A stretch of 64,000 nt of DNA from Rhynchospora pubera (taxonomy: Eukaryota > Streptophyta > Magnoliopsida > Poales > Cyperaceae), in assembly GCA_028095005.1 (NCBI GenBank), contig CM051462.1:234874473-234938472 (forward strand). The letters run 5' to 3'. The notes below the pieces were generated by a model. It was not told where the DNA came from. It was given only the letters and a program-made list of their open reading frames with translations, and did no database searches. Below are positions 1 to 12,114 of this stretch, in pieces. Both the position numbers and the translations under genes were made by a program. Numbering within the stretch: the stretch's first letter is position 1; each line of letters opens with the position of its first letter.

Positions 1-344
1 GACCCAGGAGATGGAGTAGCGAGCCACATCAAGACCTGTGTCCCAAAGCGCAAAATCGAAGGAATTTGGCCGCACAACAGAAATCGGTTCCTGAGAAGTG
101 GAACGAAGATTGACAAGATCAACAAGGGTAGAGTAGCATCGAGAAAGCACCTCAGCTATCAGCAGATATTCAAGCTCGAAGAGAGAAGAAATGTTTTTGT
201 GAAAGTGAAAGAGAGGGAAGAGGGGCGGCGTTGGAGAGATCACTCCATCTAGGTTTTCATCTCCCTCTCTCCGTTCGAATCTGAGAAGCGACGCGATCGA
301 AAAGGTTTTTGCTAGGGTTTCAGCGCTCTCTAAATTATGCTATT
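1..344 (-). other. Open frame at window edge, possible 5' exon
   Basis: On the minus strand one frame stays open for about 110 codons from near 344 to the left edge. It has no in-frame ATG, and its upstream side (AAACCCTAGC-like) looks like a plant 5' leader. It could be a leader plus first exon of a gene lying to the left, or chance. I do not recognise the translated sequence. Confidence 0.2.
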
Positions 345-384
345 TTTGGCCGAGATAGGGGTAGCGAGGACGCCGAGTAGGAAA

Positions 385-490
385 GAAAAAAAAAAGAAAG
401 AAAAGCGCAGAAGACGGAATCGAACCATCGCGCGCCAGCGAACGAACCAACGCGCTTTACCAACGCACCGCCTAGGCAGTTCCTATTAAA
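385..490 (-). repeat. tRNA-like / SINE head fragment
   Basis: Read on the minus strand this stretch has a good Pol III B box (GGTTCGATTCC, near 415-425) and, upstream of it, an A-box-like TGGTAAAGCGCG. A T-rich tract follows at 376-403. The spacing suits a tRNA-derived SINE head, but I could not fold it into a proper cloverleaf, so it is not called a tRNA gene. It could also be a decayed tRNA copy. Confidence 0.3.
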
Positions 491-540
491 AGGTCGACCT
501 TTTAGTATGATATTTGAATCTAAACCGTAGATCATAGTAG

Positions 541-1411
541 ATTAACAAAATCAATGATCTATATTTGATATTAGAGGGGTGTAATTCCCTTTTATCTCGA
601 AGTTTATGCCTGTTCTACTGATGCTTTATAAGTAGTGGAGATTAATTTTGTTTTCCAGCTCACTTCTATTTGATTGGACCATTGGTCATTGAATCATTAT
701 TGTATAATTCCTATATTTTTTTTTTCTTTGATGTTGATACATTCTGTTTCTGGAATACGATAGTTTGTACTTTGTCAATTGGCAATTCCTTACTTGGCAG
801 CTAGCATAAAATTAGATCCGTAATTGCGGTCCATTTGTATTACATGATGGGAAAATTAATTAACTGTCGGTTACACAACAAAAAAAAAAAAAAAACATGA
901 GAAGCAAAACACTAGCGTCAATACATCAGTACTCGACCTGAAAACATGTAATTAAGCAATGCATTGCCCATTTGTGGGCCTCGATATCGATATCAAAGAG
1001 CACTGTATTTGAATTCCTTCAGCTGTGTGCAAGAGTAGATCATATTGTTGTACCCCTCAGAGTCTCAGACTGCATGTGCCACTGAGACGGCTGATGTTGA
1101 TATTATCTGATTTGGGATAGAGGCAGTTGTTGTGTTCATGTTATCTGACTTGTGATAGAGCCATAGAGGTGATGTTAATGTTATCTAGACTTGCGATAGA
1201 GACAGTTGATGTTGATATTGATACGTCAGTTAATGTTTATTATCATGCTGGATTACTGTCAGAATATTTTTTTCCCTTACAATTGCCCACTTATTAGGGG
1301 AGAGGATGCACATTAACAAGATTGCTTCCAAATTTATTTGATTTACACTGTGACCAAAGCTTGTTATTGCTTGGGTTATTTAATTTTATTTTTCCCGAGA
1401 GTAATAATTAA
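541..1411. other. AT-rich spacer
   Basis: No gene recognised. Around 1085-1215 a short phrase with 'gatgttgatattatctga' and 'ttgtgatagag' is repeated imperfectly about three times, a degenerate minisatellite. Confidence 0.4.
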
Positions 1412-1690
1412 TGAGAAATTATAACTGATGCAATTTTATCATCCTTTGAACAGAATAAACACATAAAATAAACAATGTGAACATATAGATGATCAAAATG
1501 AACACATATAAAAATAAATTTTGTCATTCCTTGTTCAGATTTTTATATGCAAATTCATCCTATTTTTATTGAATCATTTGTTTGTATGTGTTCATTTTGA
1601 TCATTTATATATTCACGTTGTATGTTTTATGTGTTCTTTTTGTTCAACCGATGACAAAAGAATAACAATAATCAACTTTTATTATTAATT
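1412..1690. mobile_element. MITE, family 1 (copy A)
   Basis: The two ends are inverted copies of each other over about 120 bp. Both arms carry the words 'aacacataaaa', 'gatcaaaatgaacacat' and 'gaac', in opposite orientation. There is no coding capacity. The arms match those of the element at 4705-5005, so both belong to one non-autonomous DNA-transposon family. Exact ends and target duplication are not clear. Confidence 0.6.
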
Positions 1691-1887
1691 AAGACCTGCG
1701 AAGTGTAGTTCATGTCATTTCTCTGATAATATGGCACAGCTTTCTTTCATGCAAATGTTGGATATTAACACGCCCGAACCAACAATTTTATATTTGTCAA
1801 TTTGAAAATAATAAAATATATTCGAATTTTTGTTATCAAAATCACTAAAAAAAACGATGATCAAATTACTCATATTTTAGGAACAAC

Positions 1888-1889
<2 letters not shown>

Positions 1890-1939
<50 letters not shown>
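1890..1939. repeat. (TA)n microsatellite
   Basis: An uninterrupted TA run of about 48 bp lies directly against the left end of the next MITE. A shorter TA run sits against its right end. Confidence 0.95.
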
Positions 1940-1940
<1 letters not shown>

Positions 1941-1942
<2 letters not shown>

Positions 1943-2342
1943 TTTTGCTATGGTGAGTTGCAACTCACCAAAGCGTCCGTGAGTCACGCTCAAAATTCCG
2001 AAATTAAGTTCAAAATGACCGATCCAAACCGTCTAATACGATCTCCCTATTGAATTCTCCATGCTGACCAAATTTTACATTTTTTCGAAATTTTTAAGTA
2101 TTTATTTCGGATTTTTAAAAACTGCTGTTTTTGAACGGTTCAGAACTAATTAGATTAATGATTTTCCAAAATATCAAAAAAATACTTAAAAATTTTAAAA
2201 AATATATAAATTTTGGTCTGCATGGAGATTTCAATAGGAAGATTGTATTAGACAGTTTGGATCGGTCGTTTTGAACTTAATTTCGAAATTTTGAGCGCGA
2301 CTCACGGACGCTTTGGTGAGTTGCAACTCATCATAGCAAAAC
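1941..2342. mobile_element. MITE with ~115-bp inverted repeats, family 2
   Basis: Both ends read inward as AGTTTTGCTATG(G/A)TGAGTT, and the inverted similarity continues for more than 100 bp with few differences. The centre is AT-rich and non-coding. The element is flanked by TA repeats on both sides, consistent with insertion into a TA tract, so the target duplication cannot be separated from the microsatellite. Superfamily is not assigned. Confidence 0.75.
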
Positions 2343-3049
2343 TATATATATATATATAATCCACTAGGTCTATACAATATTATCAATTTAATACTCCTTT
2401 AACACAAAATTTATGTTTTGTAATAGACTGACGACAAAAAAAATTTGACACGGTTCAAGTATCAAACCTTAATGAAAATTTGTGAAATTAATTTTCTCAG
2501 ATTTCCAACTTGAAATAGAAAATATCCATTTAAACATGTTTCTCTAAAAATATTTCTATAAACTGCAGGTTTACAAATAATCAAATTGCTCTAACATACC
2601 GGTCTGACAATAACTTCTCTTTTTACATTTTAAGCACCTCTTAAAACTTTCTAATAACGATATCAAATTGTCATGATAGGAAGGCCATGAAGTCTAGGTG
2701 TTATCTAGCCAAAAGACAGGCTTTTACAATACAAAATAATTATTTTAAGCTAGAACAACATGAACAGTTCAGACAGAACCAAATCTACGCACTGTTATCG
2801 TAAAATCCACCAAAATTTTATTTTTTATTTTGGATTGGTATATTTCTAGTTATAAAACAACCATAACTTATAGTAATATAATCTCCAATAAGAAAATTAT
2901 TTGAACGATTTACACAAAAAAAAAATCACGAGTTTTTCACAAAAGAACTTAGATTTTCAGAGAGACAAACAAGTGCATCAACCAATTAACTTTCTAATTG
3001 TCATTTCCATCACTAATTAAGCACAGAAAAACCTTAAAACTACAACCTG

Positions 3050-3062
3050 ACTCTGATACCAT
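3050..3062 (-). other. Remnant primer-binding site (initiator tRNA-Met)
   Basis: Minus-strand TGGTATCAGAGT sits at the 3' end of the decayed LTR, as in the intact element at 37607. Confidence 0.6.
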
Positions 3063-4695
3063 TTAAAGAACTAGTTAAAATTACAAGCAATAAAACCACA
3101 AACAAGCAAGAACTAGTTAAAATTAAGCATAGATTGCACAAGAGATATGGAATCGATTCGTACTTCCTCTTGTATCGCAATAAGAGGGCTCAAACCATGA
3201 CATAGGATTCAATAGTGTGCTCTCCCTCTTTCTTCTTCTCCTTGTATCTTAAGTCCATACAAAAGGTTAACCAATTTCTAATTGAATTATGCTAGCAAAA
3301 AAATAGAAAATGTCTAATACTCTAGTTTTCCTTCTTCTATTAATTCTCTTATTAATATGAATATTATGTTCAACTTATGAACACCTAATCAAACACAAGA
3401 GAGACACAAAAATTTAGATATGAAAATCTCGTTTCTCCTTTGAAATTTTGACCGAAATGGATGAAGAGAGAGAAAGTGGTAATTAGTTGTCCTAATTCAT
3501 CAATTAGTAGTATATAAGACCTTTCCACCAACCAGGGACCACTCCCACCTTTCTTAGTGAGCCATTTAATGGGCTTAGAAGTCCATTAATTCTATTTTAA
3601 TTTTCTTTCTTTAATCTCTTTTAATTTCATTTAAAACTAGATCCAATTCGATATACAACAAACTAGCATATTAATTAATATAATTCCCATAATTATAATA
3701 ATTGTGTTGAGACAAAATAAATATTAATTCTTTGATAATTATTAATGGATTATATTTTATATTAATTTATTTTTATATGATTCTTTGAAATAATTAATCA
3801 GAATGGTTTATAATTAATTATTCAACTTATCATATTTTGTATTTTTCGATACAAATAAACTAAATATAATGTACCATTGGTTTAAGAGCTTTGTATTCGT
3901 GTTCCTCAGAAGTTTTATGTCATGTTGGCCATGGAAATTGAATCACTATTTTTTTTCAACAATCATAAACGGTATCTAGCAACACATTATTATTTCATAT
4001 TGATATAAATAAATACTATACTTTATAGTATTCCAATCATATATAAGAAATAGATAATTTTTTATTGTGATTCTTATGTCCCATGATATCATTGTATAAT
4101 CCAAAATAAAAATGTGTAATTCTTACGAATTATACATTTTAGTCTAGAGTTGATATCATCATTCACTAGGTCTACTAATTGAGGACATATGGTTGTCTTG
4201 ATGAACTACTTTTCCCGCACAATTCATGAGAACTTAAATAGAATCTGTATTGCAGTCCTTATTATGGATCAACATTAGACAATATTTATCGAACCAATTA
4301 TCATATGAAAAAGTTGAACCATCTTAAACCTAAAATGAAACTCATATGAAATAAAAAATAACACATAACGCAATCCATATATTTATTTCATTAGGTTAAG
4401 TCATGTATTATGTTTCAATAACTAACATACACATATGAAATTAAGTTGGTAACTACTTATCTAGAATTTGCATAATTTAATCATCTATTAACTTGAACAC
4501 TAATCTTGTTAATAATTAATGTTTCTTGATAATTATCAAAATTATGGATACTTTAGATTTATTATTGTTATTTAACAAAATAAAACACAGAGATCCACAA
4601 TTCAGATCCTCAATCTGAAAGATTTGTCATAATGAACTCAAGAAATAAATGGTCAAATATCATCAATAACATAAACCAAATTAAAGTCATTAAAA
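3063..4695 (-). mobile_element. Decayed copia LTR (reverse orientation) with PBS
   Basis: On the minus strand this matches the LTRs at 35842-37604 and 58652-60424 in several blocks. These include 'gttgctagataccg' (3960-3990), 'gaggatctgaa' with its 'gatcactgtgtttt'-like partner (4585-4620) and 'ttatgttattgatga' (about 4655-4672). Directly after its 3' end (3050-3062) is the primer-binding word TGGTATCAGAG. The first ~20 bases of the LTR are missing and a MITE adjoins it. No internal coding region was seen, so it is a solo-like remnant. Confidence 0.65.
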
Positions 4696-4704
4696 TATTG
4701 AGGA

Positions 4705-5005
4705 AATTGATTACTGCCATCTGTAGTTTTTACCATCCTTGTCATCGCTAAACACAAAGTGAACACATAAAATGGACAAGATGAACATATATAATTATCA
4801 AAGTGAACATCTACAAACAAATAAGTTCATTGAAAATAAGTTGAATATGCATATAAAATTCTGAACAAGTAATTACAATACTTATTTGTTTGTAAGTGTT
4901 CATTTAGATCGTCTATATGTTTACCTTGTTTGTTGTATATATGTTCACTTTATATTTAGCGATAACAGGGATGACAAAACTACAGATGATGGTAGTTATC
5001 ATTTC
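4705..5005. mobile_element. MITE, family 1 (copy B)
   Basis: Inverted arms of about 120 bp begin with 'actgccatctgtagttttt' on the left and its near complement on the right. Both arms then carry 'gaacacat...aatgaacat...acaaacaaataagtt'. It shares family words with 1412-1690. It lies immediately beyond the truncated end of the decayed LTR and may have inserted at that junction. Confidence 0.65.
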
Positions 5006-5010
5006 TAAAA

Positions 5011-8000
5011 TATTGATTTGTAGGACGTAACTCCAACTGTTATGAATAAAAAAAATTTAAAGGATATGAGTAATAAAAATGTCTCAACCGTATAGTATTA
5101 TACCATTGACAGCCTATTCAAAAGATTACAACTTTTAAATGGTGTCTATATTGGGCCCTACCCGAATTACGCCTGGTTATTCCAATTATTGTATAATTGT
5201 AAATTCCTGCATTAAATTATTTATATCAATAAAATACAGATTTATAGACAGCTTTCTTAATTGAGGCTGAGGAACTATATATATATATATTGGTATGACA
5301 GATATAAATATTCTCTCTGCTCTCATAGAGAATTTTATCACTCAGAATAGCAGCCCCCGAAAACAATAGTACAAAAATATATAATTCAAATTTTTATGTT
5401 GACAAATGACAGAAATAACAAATATAAATATTCTCTCTTCATTCAAACGCAAAAATGAAATGTATCCTTGTTCTTAATTTTGCATCCTCCTATACATATA
5501 AATATAACTAGCTATTGCATCGCGATCCGCGCGATAAAAGCTGGACCAAAGTTGGCTTCATCATTCTCCATTTTTACTGAGACCACCTTGAATGCTCCAC
5601 AGATCAATTTTCTTCTCCAATGAAGTGCTTCGTCATTATCTCATGTCCTTGGGTCGCTCCTAAATTTCCTTGTCTTCTAATGGCCGTGATCTACTTTGAA
5701 CATCCTCTGCCACTACTGCAGATTATAAAAAGTTACATAAATTGACTGATTATTATAGAATAAAAGACAAAACTTGAGATGCATTCGGAGAGAAGGCTAT
5801 TTCTGCAAATTGTAATAATCTCTCTCTATCTATTTTATAGTTTTGACCTGCAATGTAACTTTTGCCCCAAAAAAAGTCCACAAGCTGAATAGCTCTATAG
5901 AGAAAAAAGAAACCCAAAGGATTAGAAACTGGAAAAGCGAGAGGAAGAACAAAAAAAAGAACACGGAATTGTACCAGCACAATGACCAGGCCTGCAGCAT
6001 GCTTTCATGGTGAGATGAGAAAAACTTTTTAAGCAACAGAGCTAAGTTCAAAAAGAAAAAACATTCCATTAATAGAAAATATCACACAATACTTGGTTCA
6101 CTGAATAAACATAAGAGAAATCTAGCAATTAGAAAAACAGCAGCTGGCAAAGGAAAGAAAAACCTGGTAAATGCGGCAAAATGCGCGCTATTGGTGCAGC
6201 TGGCAAAGGCCTCAAGCGATATCACTGAAAACATCGATTATAAGGTTATGATGTTTAGTATATCTATGTATATGAATTATGAAATAAGCAGGTAATATGT
6301 ACTTCTATGTATATATTTGTAGATAGTTCTATATAGGTTTTATATAGAAGTGTTATTGCCCTTTTTATTTTTCTATAATCTGATGTCGATAATGAGATAC
6401 TGAGCACTAAATTTTTGCTACAGTTTGTGCAGATCATTCAATTATTCATGATAAAATAGAGGAGCCAAAAAGTGTTGTGAAGACCAAAAGAGGAAAATAT
6501 ATGTGTTGTCACTTGTCATGCAACAGATGAGCCAAATGGATATGCATTATATTAGATGAGGAAGGGGAAAAAAACTATGAAATGGAGGTCTTTTGGCCTA
6601 CACAGACCTGGTAGGATTGTTAAGGTTGCTGCTGTCATCTTCGATGTGCAAGGCAGCTGCAGTTTTCTCCCTTTTTTAGTATGTAAGGAGTGGCAGACCT
6701 TGTGGAATAGGATCAAGATCGACAGCAGCAGAGCTGAGCATATAAATTATCCTTAGTATAGATTTTTGCAAATATGAGATCCTGCACTGATTGGTAATTT
6801 AAGAATACTATTATATGTTAGTAAATTAAACCTTTTTGTCCTCTGATGGTGTGATATCCTTAAAGACTCTTTTCTCGGTAGTGCCCAGCTATTTGAGAAG
6901 TTGCTGGCTGTATAGGAAATTCCTTGCTGCATATGAAAAAGTGGCTTTGATGAGAATAATAGTACTTAGAACAGTTGCGTGCTAATAATTTTTAGGATTG
7001 TTGGTGTTGTCATCACAATTTGGGGGCACTGCATAGTAAAAATGCTATTTTTGTACCATAACGCAATGAATTATCATATTGGGATCTCTAATTGAAGGAA
7101 GCAATAATTGGTGATAAACTTCGAGAAGTACAATAGTTTAACCAACATACAATGCTATATTTTCTAAACAAACAGAAAACTGACAGGCAGCAAGACATGA
7201 CATTTAAATGCAGTCTATATATCTGGGTGATATAGAACATCATTCGACCTTTAGCACTGGGAACACTAAGAGGAATCAACCAAAGCAGAGATTGTCCAGA
7301 AGCAGTGGCTGATGTATCTTAAAGATAATTATAGGTTCAATCAGGCTGTGATAATAAGCCTATATCCTCAACGCCACCTGCAAGCTTCATATGCAAAGAG
7401 ATTAATATTTTATTCCAGGGAAAATATAGGAAGTCATCAGCAGGAGCAAATTATGCTGGAACAACAGAGACACCAAGTTGATCGATATAGAACTATATGT
7501 CCACCGACGACCCTAATGACATTAAGTTTTTTTTTATTAACATATATCAAAAATAGATGTTTAGGTCAGCTAGCCAAAAAGTATGGTAGCCTGGTCTACC
7601 CCATTTGACGCGATGAGGAGAGACAATAGAGTTAATCACTTTAAATGACTATATTGTCCTCCAATTTGGCTGAAATAAATTACTTTCCTTTCGTAAGAAT
7701 AGATCAGCATTCAATAAAAACCACCAACTTTTCATGACCCAACACATACGCTACATTACGTATGTACTCTATGTATTCGCAGAAACTAATAGTGGTGATC
7801 CATCTTTTCAAATAAGATTAAAAAATATGCATGCAAACGATAGAAAGGGTACAATTTTTTTTTCTGCAAATACGGTTGAAAGCTTAAACAACAACATTCT
7901 ATGGTCTTTTCTTGTCTGCTTTTATATTGCACTTAACCTAATTGAAATGACCCACAAAAATAACCAAGAGAAAAATATGAATTGAGCAACAATGTAATTT

Positions 8001-9778
8001 AACATCAGAGATGAGGTTTTTTCTGTACCTTTCAAAGAGGCAGTAGTAAACCCAATTCATACCCATTGTCCATTCAAACACCTTATTTCTCTGTCCTATA
8101 AATTCAAACGACCAAAAATCATCAATAACGAAACTGAATGACATTTAGAAAAACTGATATCGCCAATAGACTCATGCAGAAAAAAAATCCATACTCAAGG
8201 GCTACAAACCTATGATCTTACCTGGGAGGCATGTTGGAAATATACCTTAGTCACAACTGTTGCTAGCAAAAGCCGGCAGAATATACCAAGATGAATCTGT
8301 ACTGACAAATAATCAAAAGAGACGTATACAAACCTATAGCAGAACAGAATGAACGGGAGGGCGGCCAAGAGAGAATCACATGTAAAAAATAGAAAGAAAA
8401 CCTGTGTTGAGAGTATAGTTGAAGAATTTGAGGAATTGGAAAAGCACAAACCTAAACCTGTACAAACTGTGCTCAAACACTTTTTATGCTAAAAAATTCG
8501 AAGATGCTGCTTACATCCTACATCAAGAGAAAAAAAATACAATTTAATGCAAATGAAAATATTCGTACATAAAGCAAAATTTTTAATGTTGCGAGCATCA
8601 TGAAAATTTAGAAGGCAAACCTTGTGGTACTGTAGGTCAACAACGAATTATACCAAAAGTATGGTTCGATTTCAAAAGAGTTGCCTTAATATTCAGATTG
8701 TAAACAAAAAAAGAAAAAATAAATTACCTAAAATCTAGCTAGGAAAAGCAAGAAATCTGACAGCCTAGTAAAGATCAGTAGTGCAAACATCATTAACCAT
8801 TTTCACTATTTCATTATTATCGGCTCAGTAAAGTAAGCGAGGATGAAATTATGCAAAAAAAAGGAGAAGAAGAGCACATACCAGAATGAACTGGAGCAGA
8901 TCAGATCAGACCAGAATGAGCTCCAGCTTTGATGAGACATGCCCTCTCCAAGTGCAGTTTGACTCTAAACAGCTAAAAAGGAACATTTCCAAATCAGAAC
9001 ACTTAAATTTGGAAAATAATAAAATAAAAGACCTATAATCCACCAAACATATCCCAATTCTAATTCCGATGAAAAAGCCTTCGAAGCTATATACTTGGAC
9101 CGTGGCTATATACTTGGAGAGGAAAGAACAAAAAAACAAAATTTGGACCGTGGCTGTATAGTTGGAGAGGAAAGAAGGGAAGACACAACCTTGTACAATT
9201 TTTCCATACTCCTGCAAGATCTTCAAGCAAGGATCAGATCGCATATCTCGAACCAAATCCACTGGCCAAATTGGAGAGCGACTGTAGGAAAAACCTAAAA
9301 ACTAAGCAAGGAAAAAATAGAGAGCACGCACCAAAGAAGCAGCGCAGGAACACAATACAGGAAGAGAAGAAAGCAAGGCTCTGAAACCCTCGCAAGCAAA
9401 CAGTGCCGTTGAGACCCATCCACAGAGCTCAGCACAGGCAGCCTAGCCTTACAGGGCCGAATGATCGCAAAGGACAGAAAAAGGCCACTCTCCTGTCCGG
9501 AAAAGAGAGCAATCGGATCTAATACGGCAAAAATAGCACAACATAGCAGGTGACATCAATATAGCAAAGGAACACAGCGATGCCCCACAGGAATGCCAAC
9601 AGAAAAACCATACGAAAAATGCAGCCAAGATTCAGTGGACACGAAGGGTGCGAGATGAGATCCATCAGGCGATGCAAAAAAAACGGACGACTGAGATTGG
9701 AAGTTAGTCTACAGTCCTCTCCCAGCTTGAAATTGAGATACTTATAATTATTTTGCTCTAGGCTCTAGGCTCTAGCTA
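5011..9778. other. Long spacer, no convincing gene
   Basis: Short open frames occur on both strands but none shows a family motif or a supported exon chain. A near-perfect tandem duplication of about 41 bp lies at 9086-9170 (the phrase with 'ggaccgtggct' and 'tatacttggagaggaaagaa' occurs twice). Splice-like signals on the minus strand between 5700 and 9700 would allow a spliced non-coding transcript, but I cannot show one. Confidence 0.4.
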
Positions 9779-10431
9779 ATGGAAAACAATCAAGGAGGCG
9801 TTGGGCGCTCTGACATCGCTGTAAGGTATTTATTTTCTTTGTTTAATTTTTTTTTTTCAAAAGAAAATTGGAGGTAGAGGATGATGTTAATTTAGATGGC
9901 TGGTAAAATTGCACACAGAGCATACTCCGTAGCGTACATATGTTTCATTGATCTGGGAAATTTTGCTTGTGGTATGTAATGTATAATGTTTGTTTGTACC
10001 ATACTGTTCCTGCAAGAGTGGAGAGTGCCCCCTCGAATCATGCTCTTGAAATTGAAGCAATCAATGTGGAGGCAATTGAGTTGAGGAATCCGCCGACGTT
10101 TTTCGGATTGATGTTGATGGGGATAGCGTTTCTACTGGCTCCATTTGTTGTTAAATTGGTGTATCATCACAGAAGGAAGCCACCAGTTCTATGGGGTGTC
10201 ATTACTCCGTACGTTGCTCTGCTAGCAGTGGCGCTGCTCTTGACCAATAAGATGCGAAGAGATGAAATATCTTGTGGTCTCTTTTATTGGTCCTGGATCG
10301 TACTCTTCTTTACCTTGCTTTTCTTTGCTTGCTTTGCCGGCGTTGATATTTTACCCTTAGAAGTCATATGGATAATCGTCTTCATTGTAGGCCTCATTAG
10401 TTGTGCATATGTACTCCTATGCAACTTGTAA
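9779..10431 (+). CDS. Small four-helix membrane protein, two exons
   Basis: Predicted exons are 9779-9825 and 10017-10431, giving 153 aa. The donor is AAG|GTATTT and the acceptor is CTGCAAG|A. Joining them keeps frame (47 + 415 nt = 154 codons with stop). The N-terminal ~45 residues are polar and acidic. Four strongly hydrophobic segments follow: after NPPTFFG; after RRKPP; after FYWSW; and the C-terminal tail starting LEVIW. Short charged links such as YHHRRK separate the first two. I do not recognise the family. The first exon could be wrong, in which case translation might start at the ATG at 9967 inside the predicted intron. A short AT-rich promoter lies upstream. No neighbour suggests its role. 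Confidence 0.5.
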
Positions 10432-11436
10432 TTTTATTTTTAAATCCGAAATTAAGAATAATTATATGTATATATGAATCTAGTTGTTTCTCTAAATATT
10501 CTCTTGTTAATTAATTAAGTACGTACGTATCTTGAATTAATTTATTTATATAATGTGTTCAGGCCATAATTAATTTCCCAGGCTAGCTAAACCATCCATC
10601 CTGACCAGCTAGGAAATATAATAAACTAGTGGTATTAACATATCTAAGGTATTTTTAAAGGAAAACATAAAAAAACTATCTAAAGTATTTATTTTTCTTC
10701 CATGTTGTCATTATAATTTTCAGAACGTATAATCTAAAATATAGAATTTGATATCATTGGAATTTTTATAAATTTATAAGTAATCACTTATTACATAGAA
10801 TTAGATTCAGGAAATTTAATAGAGGTCAAGAATTTCAAACAATCTAAGAATAAAACAATAATAGATATTAAATTTTATGAGATTTAGAAAATAATTTTAA
10901 AAATTATAAAACTCTATAATTAGAAAATAAAATATTAGAGAATTTCTCATATATCTGTGAGCAAACATATAAATTTTCATAGACAAATAATTTTTAAGCC
11001 CTTCAAACAATTAAAAGATAAAACATATTTTTTTCTCAAATCAGAAAATGGAGTCATCCATCGTTCAATGGAATGGAGAGAAAGAGGCGTCCAGATCTTC
11101 TACGACCATCTTCATTTATTTGTACTTGACTATATGGCCATATACTCAATCGCTACAACAAACAATCCGGCCGCTACAACACATGGGATGACAGTGAAGA
11201 GAGAAAGAGTGGCGTCCGAATCTTCTGCTACCATCTTCATTTATTTGTGTTTGACAACATGACCAAACCTTTGTTGCTGCATCAAAGGATCCCGCCCAAA
11301 TTACTGTCCGAAGCACTGTTGGCCAACAGTGTCGGATCCGGATTTAGGACCCGGATCCTCACTCGACTTTAATATATGTTTTGATTAATTGGGAATACCT
11401 CAATATTACAAATGTAATGGAAACTGGCGTATTATA
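10432..11436. other. AT-rich spacer
   Basis: No gene recognised. A word starting 'gagagaaagagtggcgtcc' / 'gagagaaagaggcgtcc' followed by 'accatcttcatttatttgt' occurs twice (about 11075-11125 and 11197-11252), a decayed direct duplication of about 120 bp period. Confidence 0.4.
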
Positions 11437-11690
11437 TAAACAGATCATCCCATATACTTGAGTCGTTTTTCGAAATCTAAAATACAAACAGTCGATTCAA
11501 ATTGTTCAAGATGTTCTCCATATTGAATTATCTTAGGAAATCAAATTTTATATTTTTTGAAATTTTTTCTATATATTATGTTATATTAAAAAAAACGCTA
11601 TAAAGGAGTATTTTAGGACTTCAATTTAAAAATAACATAATATATATCTAAAAAAATGTAAAATTTAATCTCACAAGTATATATATATAG
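11437..11690. mobile_element. Partial MITE, family 3
   Basis: It shares the sub-terminal text of the next element: 'gtttttcgaaatctaaaat', 'acagtcgatt.aaa', 'gttcaag.tgttctccat'. One terminus is missing, so it is a truncated relative lying directly beside the complete copy. Confidence 0.5.
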
Positions 11691-11701
11691 AGAGAGAGAG
11701 A

Positions 11702-12114
11702 TTGGCTAAAGTATACTCTAGCATACGGATTAAATCTAGCATAAACCCGTATGCTAGAGTCATTTTTCAAAATTTAAAATTCAAACAGTCGATCCAAACC
11801 GTTCAAGTTGTCCTCCATGTAAAAATATCCTTCAAGACCAAATTTTACATTTTTTCGAATTTTTTTACTATATATATTATGCTATTTTCAAATTGAATGG
11901 TCAGAAATACTCTTTTACAACTCCTTGACAGTGTTTTTTTTTAAATAACATAATATATAGTAAAAAAATTCGAAAAAATATAAATTTTGGTTTCCTAGGA
12001 GATTTCAATATGGAGAACGATTTGAAAGGTTCGGATCGACTGTATGCATTTTAGATTTTGAAAAACGATTCCAGCATACGACCTATCTATATGCTGGAGT
12101 ATATTTTAGCCAAT
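11702..12114. mobile_element. MITE, family 3 (complete)
   Basis: The ends are inverted: left TTGGCTAAAGTATACTC and right (complement) TTGGCTAAAATATACTC. Similarity continues inward through 'agcata', 'tttttcaaaat.taaaat' and 'cagtcgatcc.aacc'. The middle is AT-rich and non-coding. A (GA)n run lies just outside the left end. Confidence 0.7.

Noticed and set aside
385..490. Functional tRNA gene
   Set aside because: Only A- and B-box-like words are present; no complete cloverleaf with acceptor stem could be drawn.
1802..2053. Open frame spanning the TA repeat
   Set aside because: Most of it is translated microsatellite and MITE terminus.
8906..9262. 118-codon minus-strand frame
   Set aside because: It covers a tandem duplication and has no recognised motif; probably chance in a spacer.
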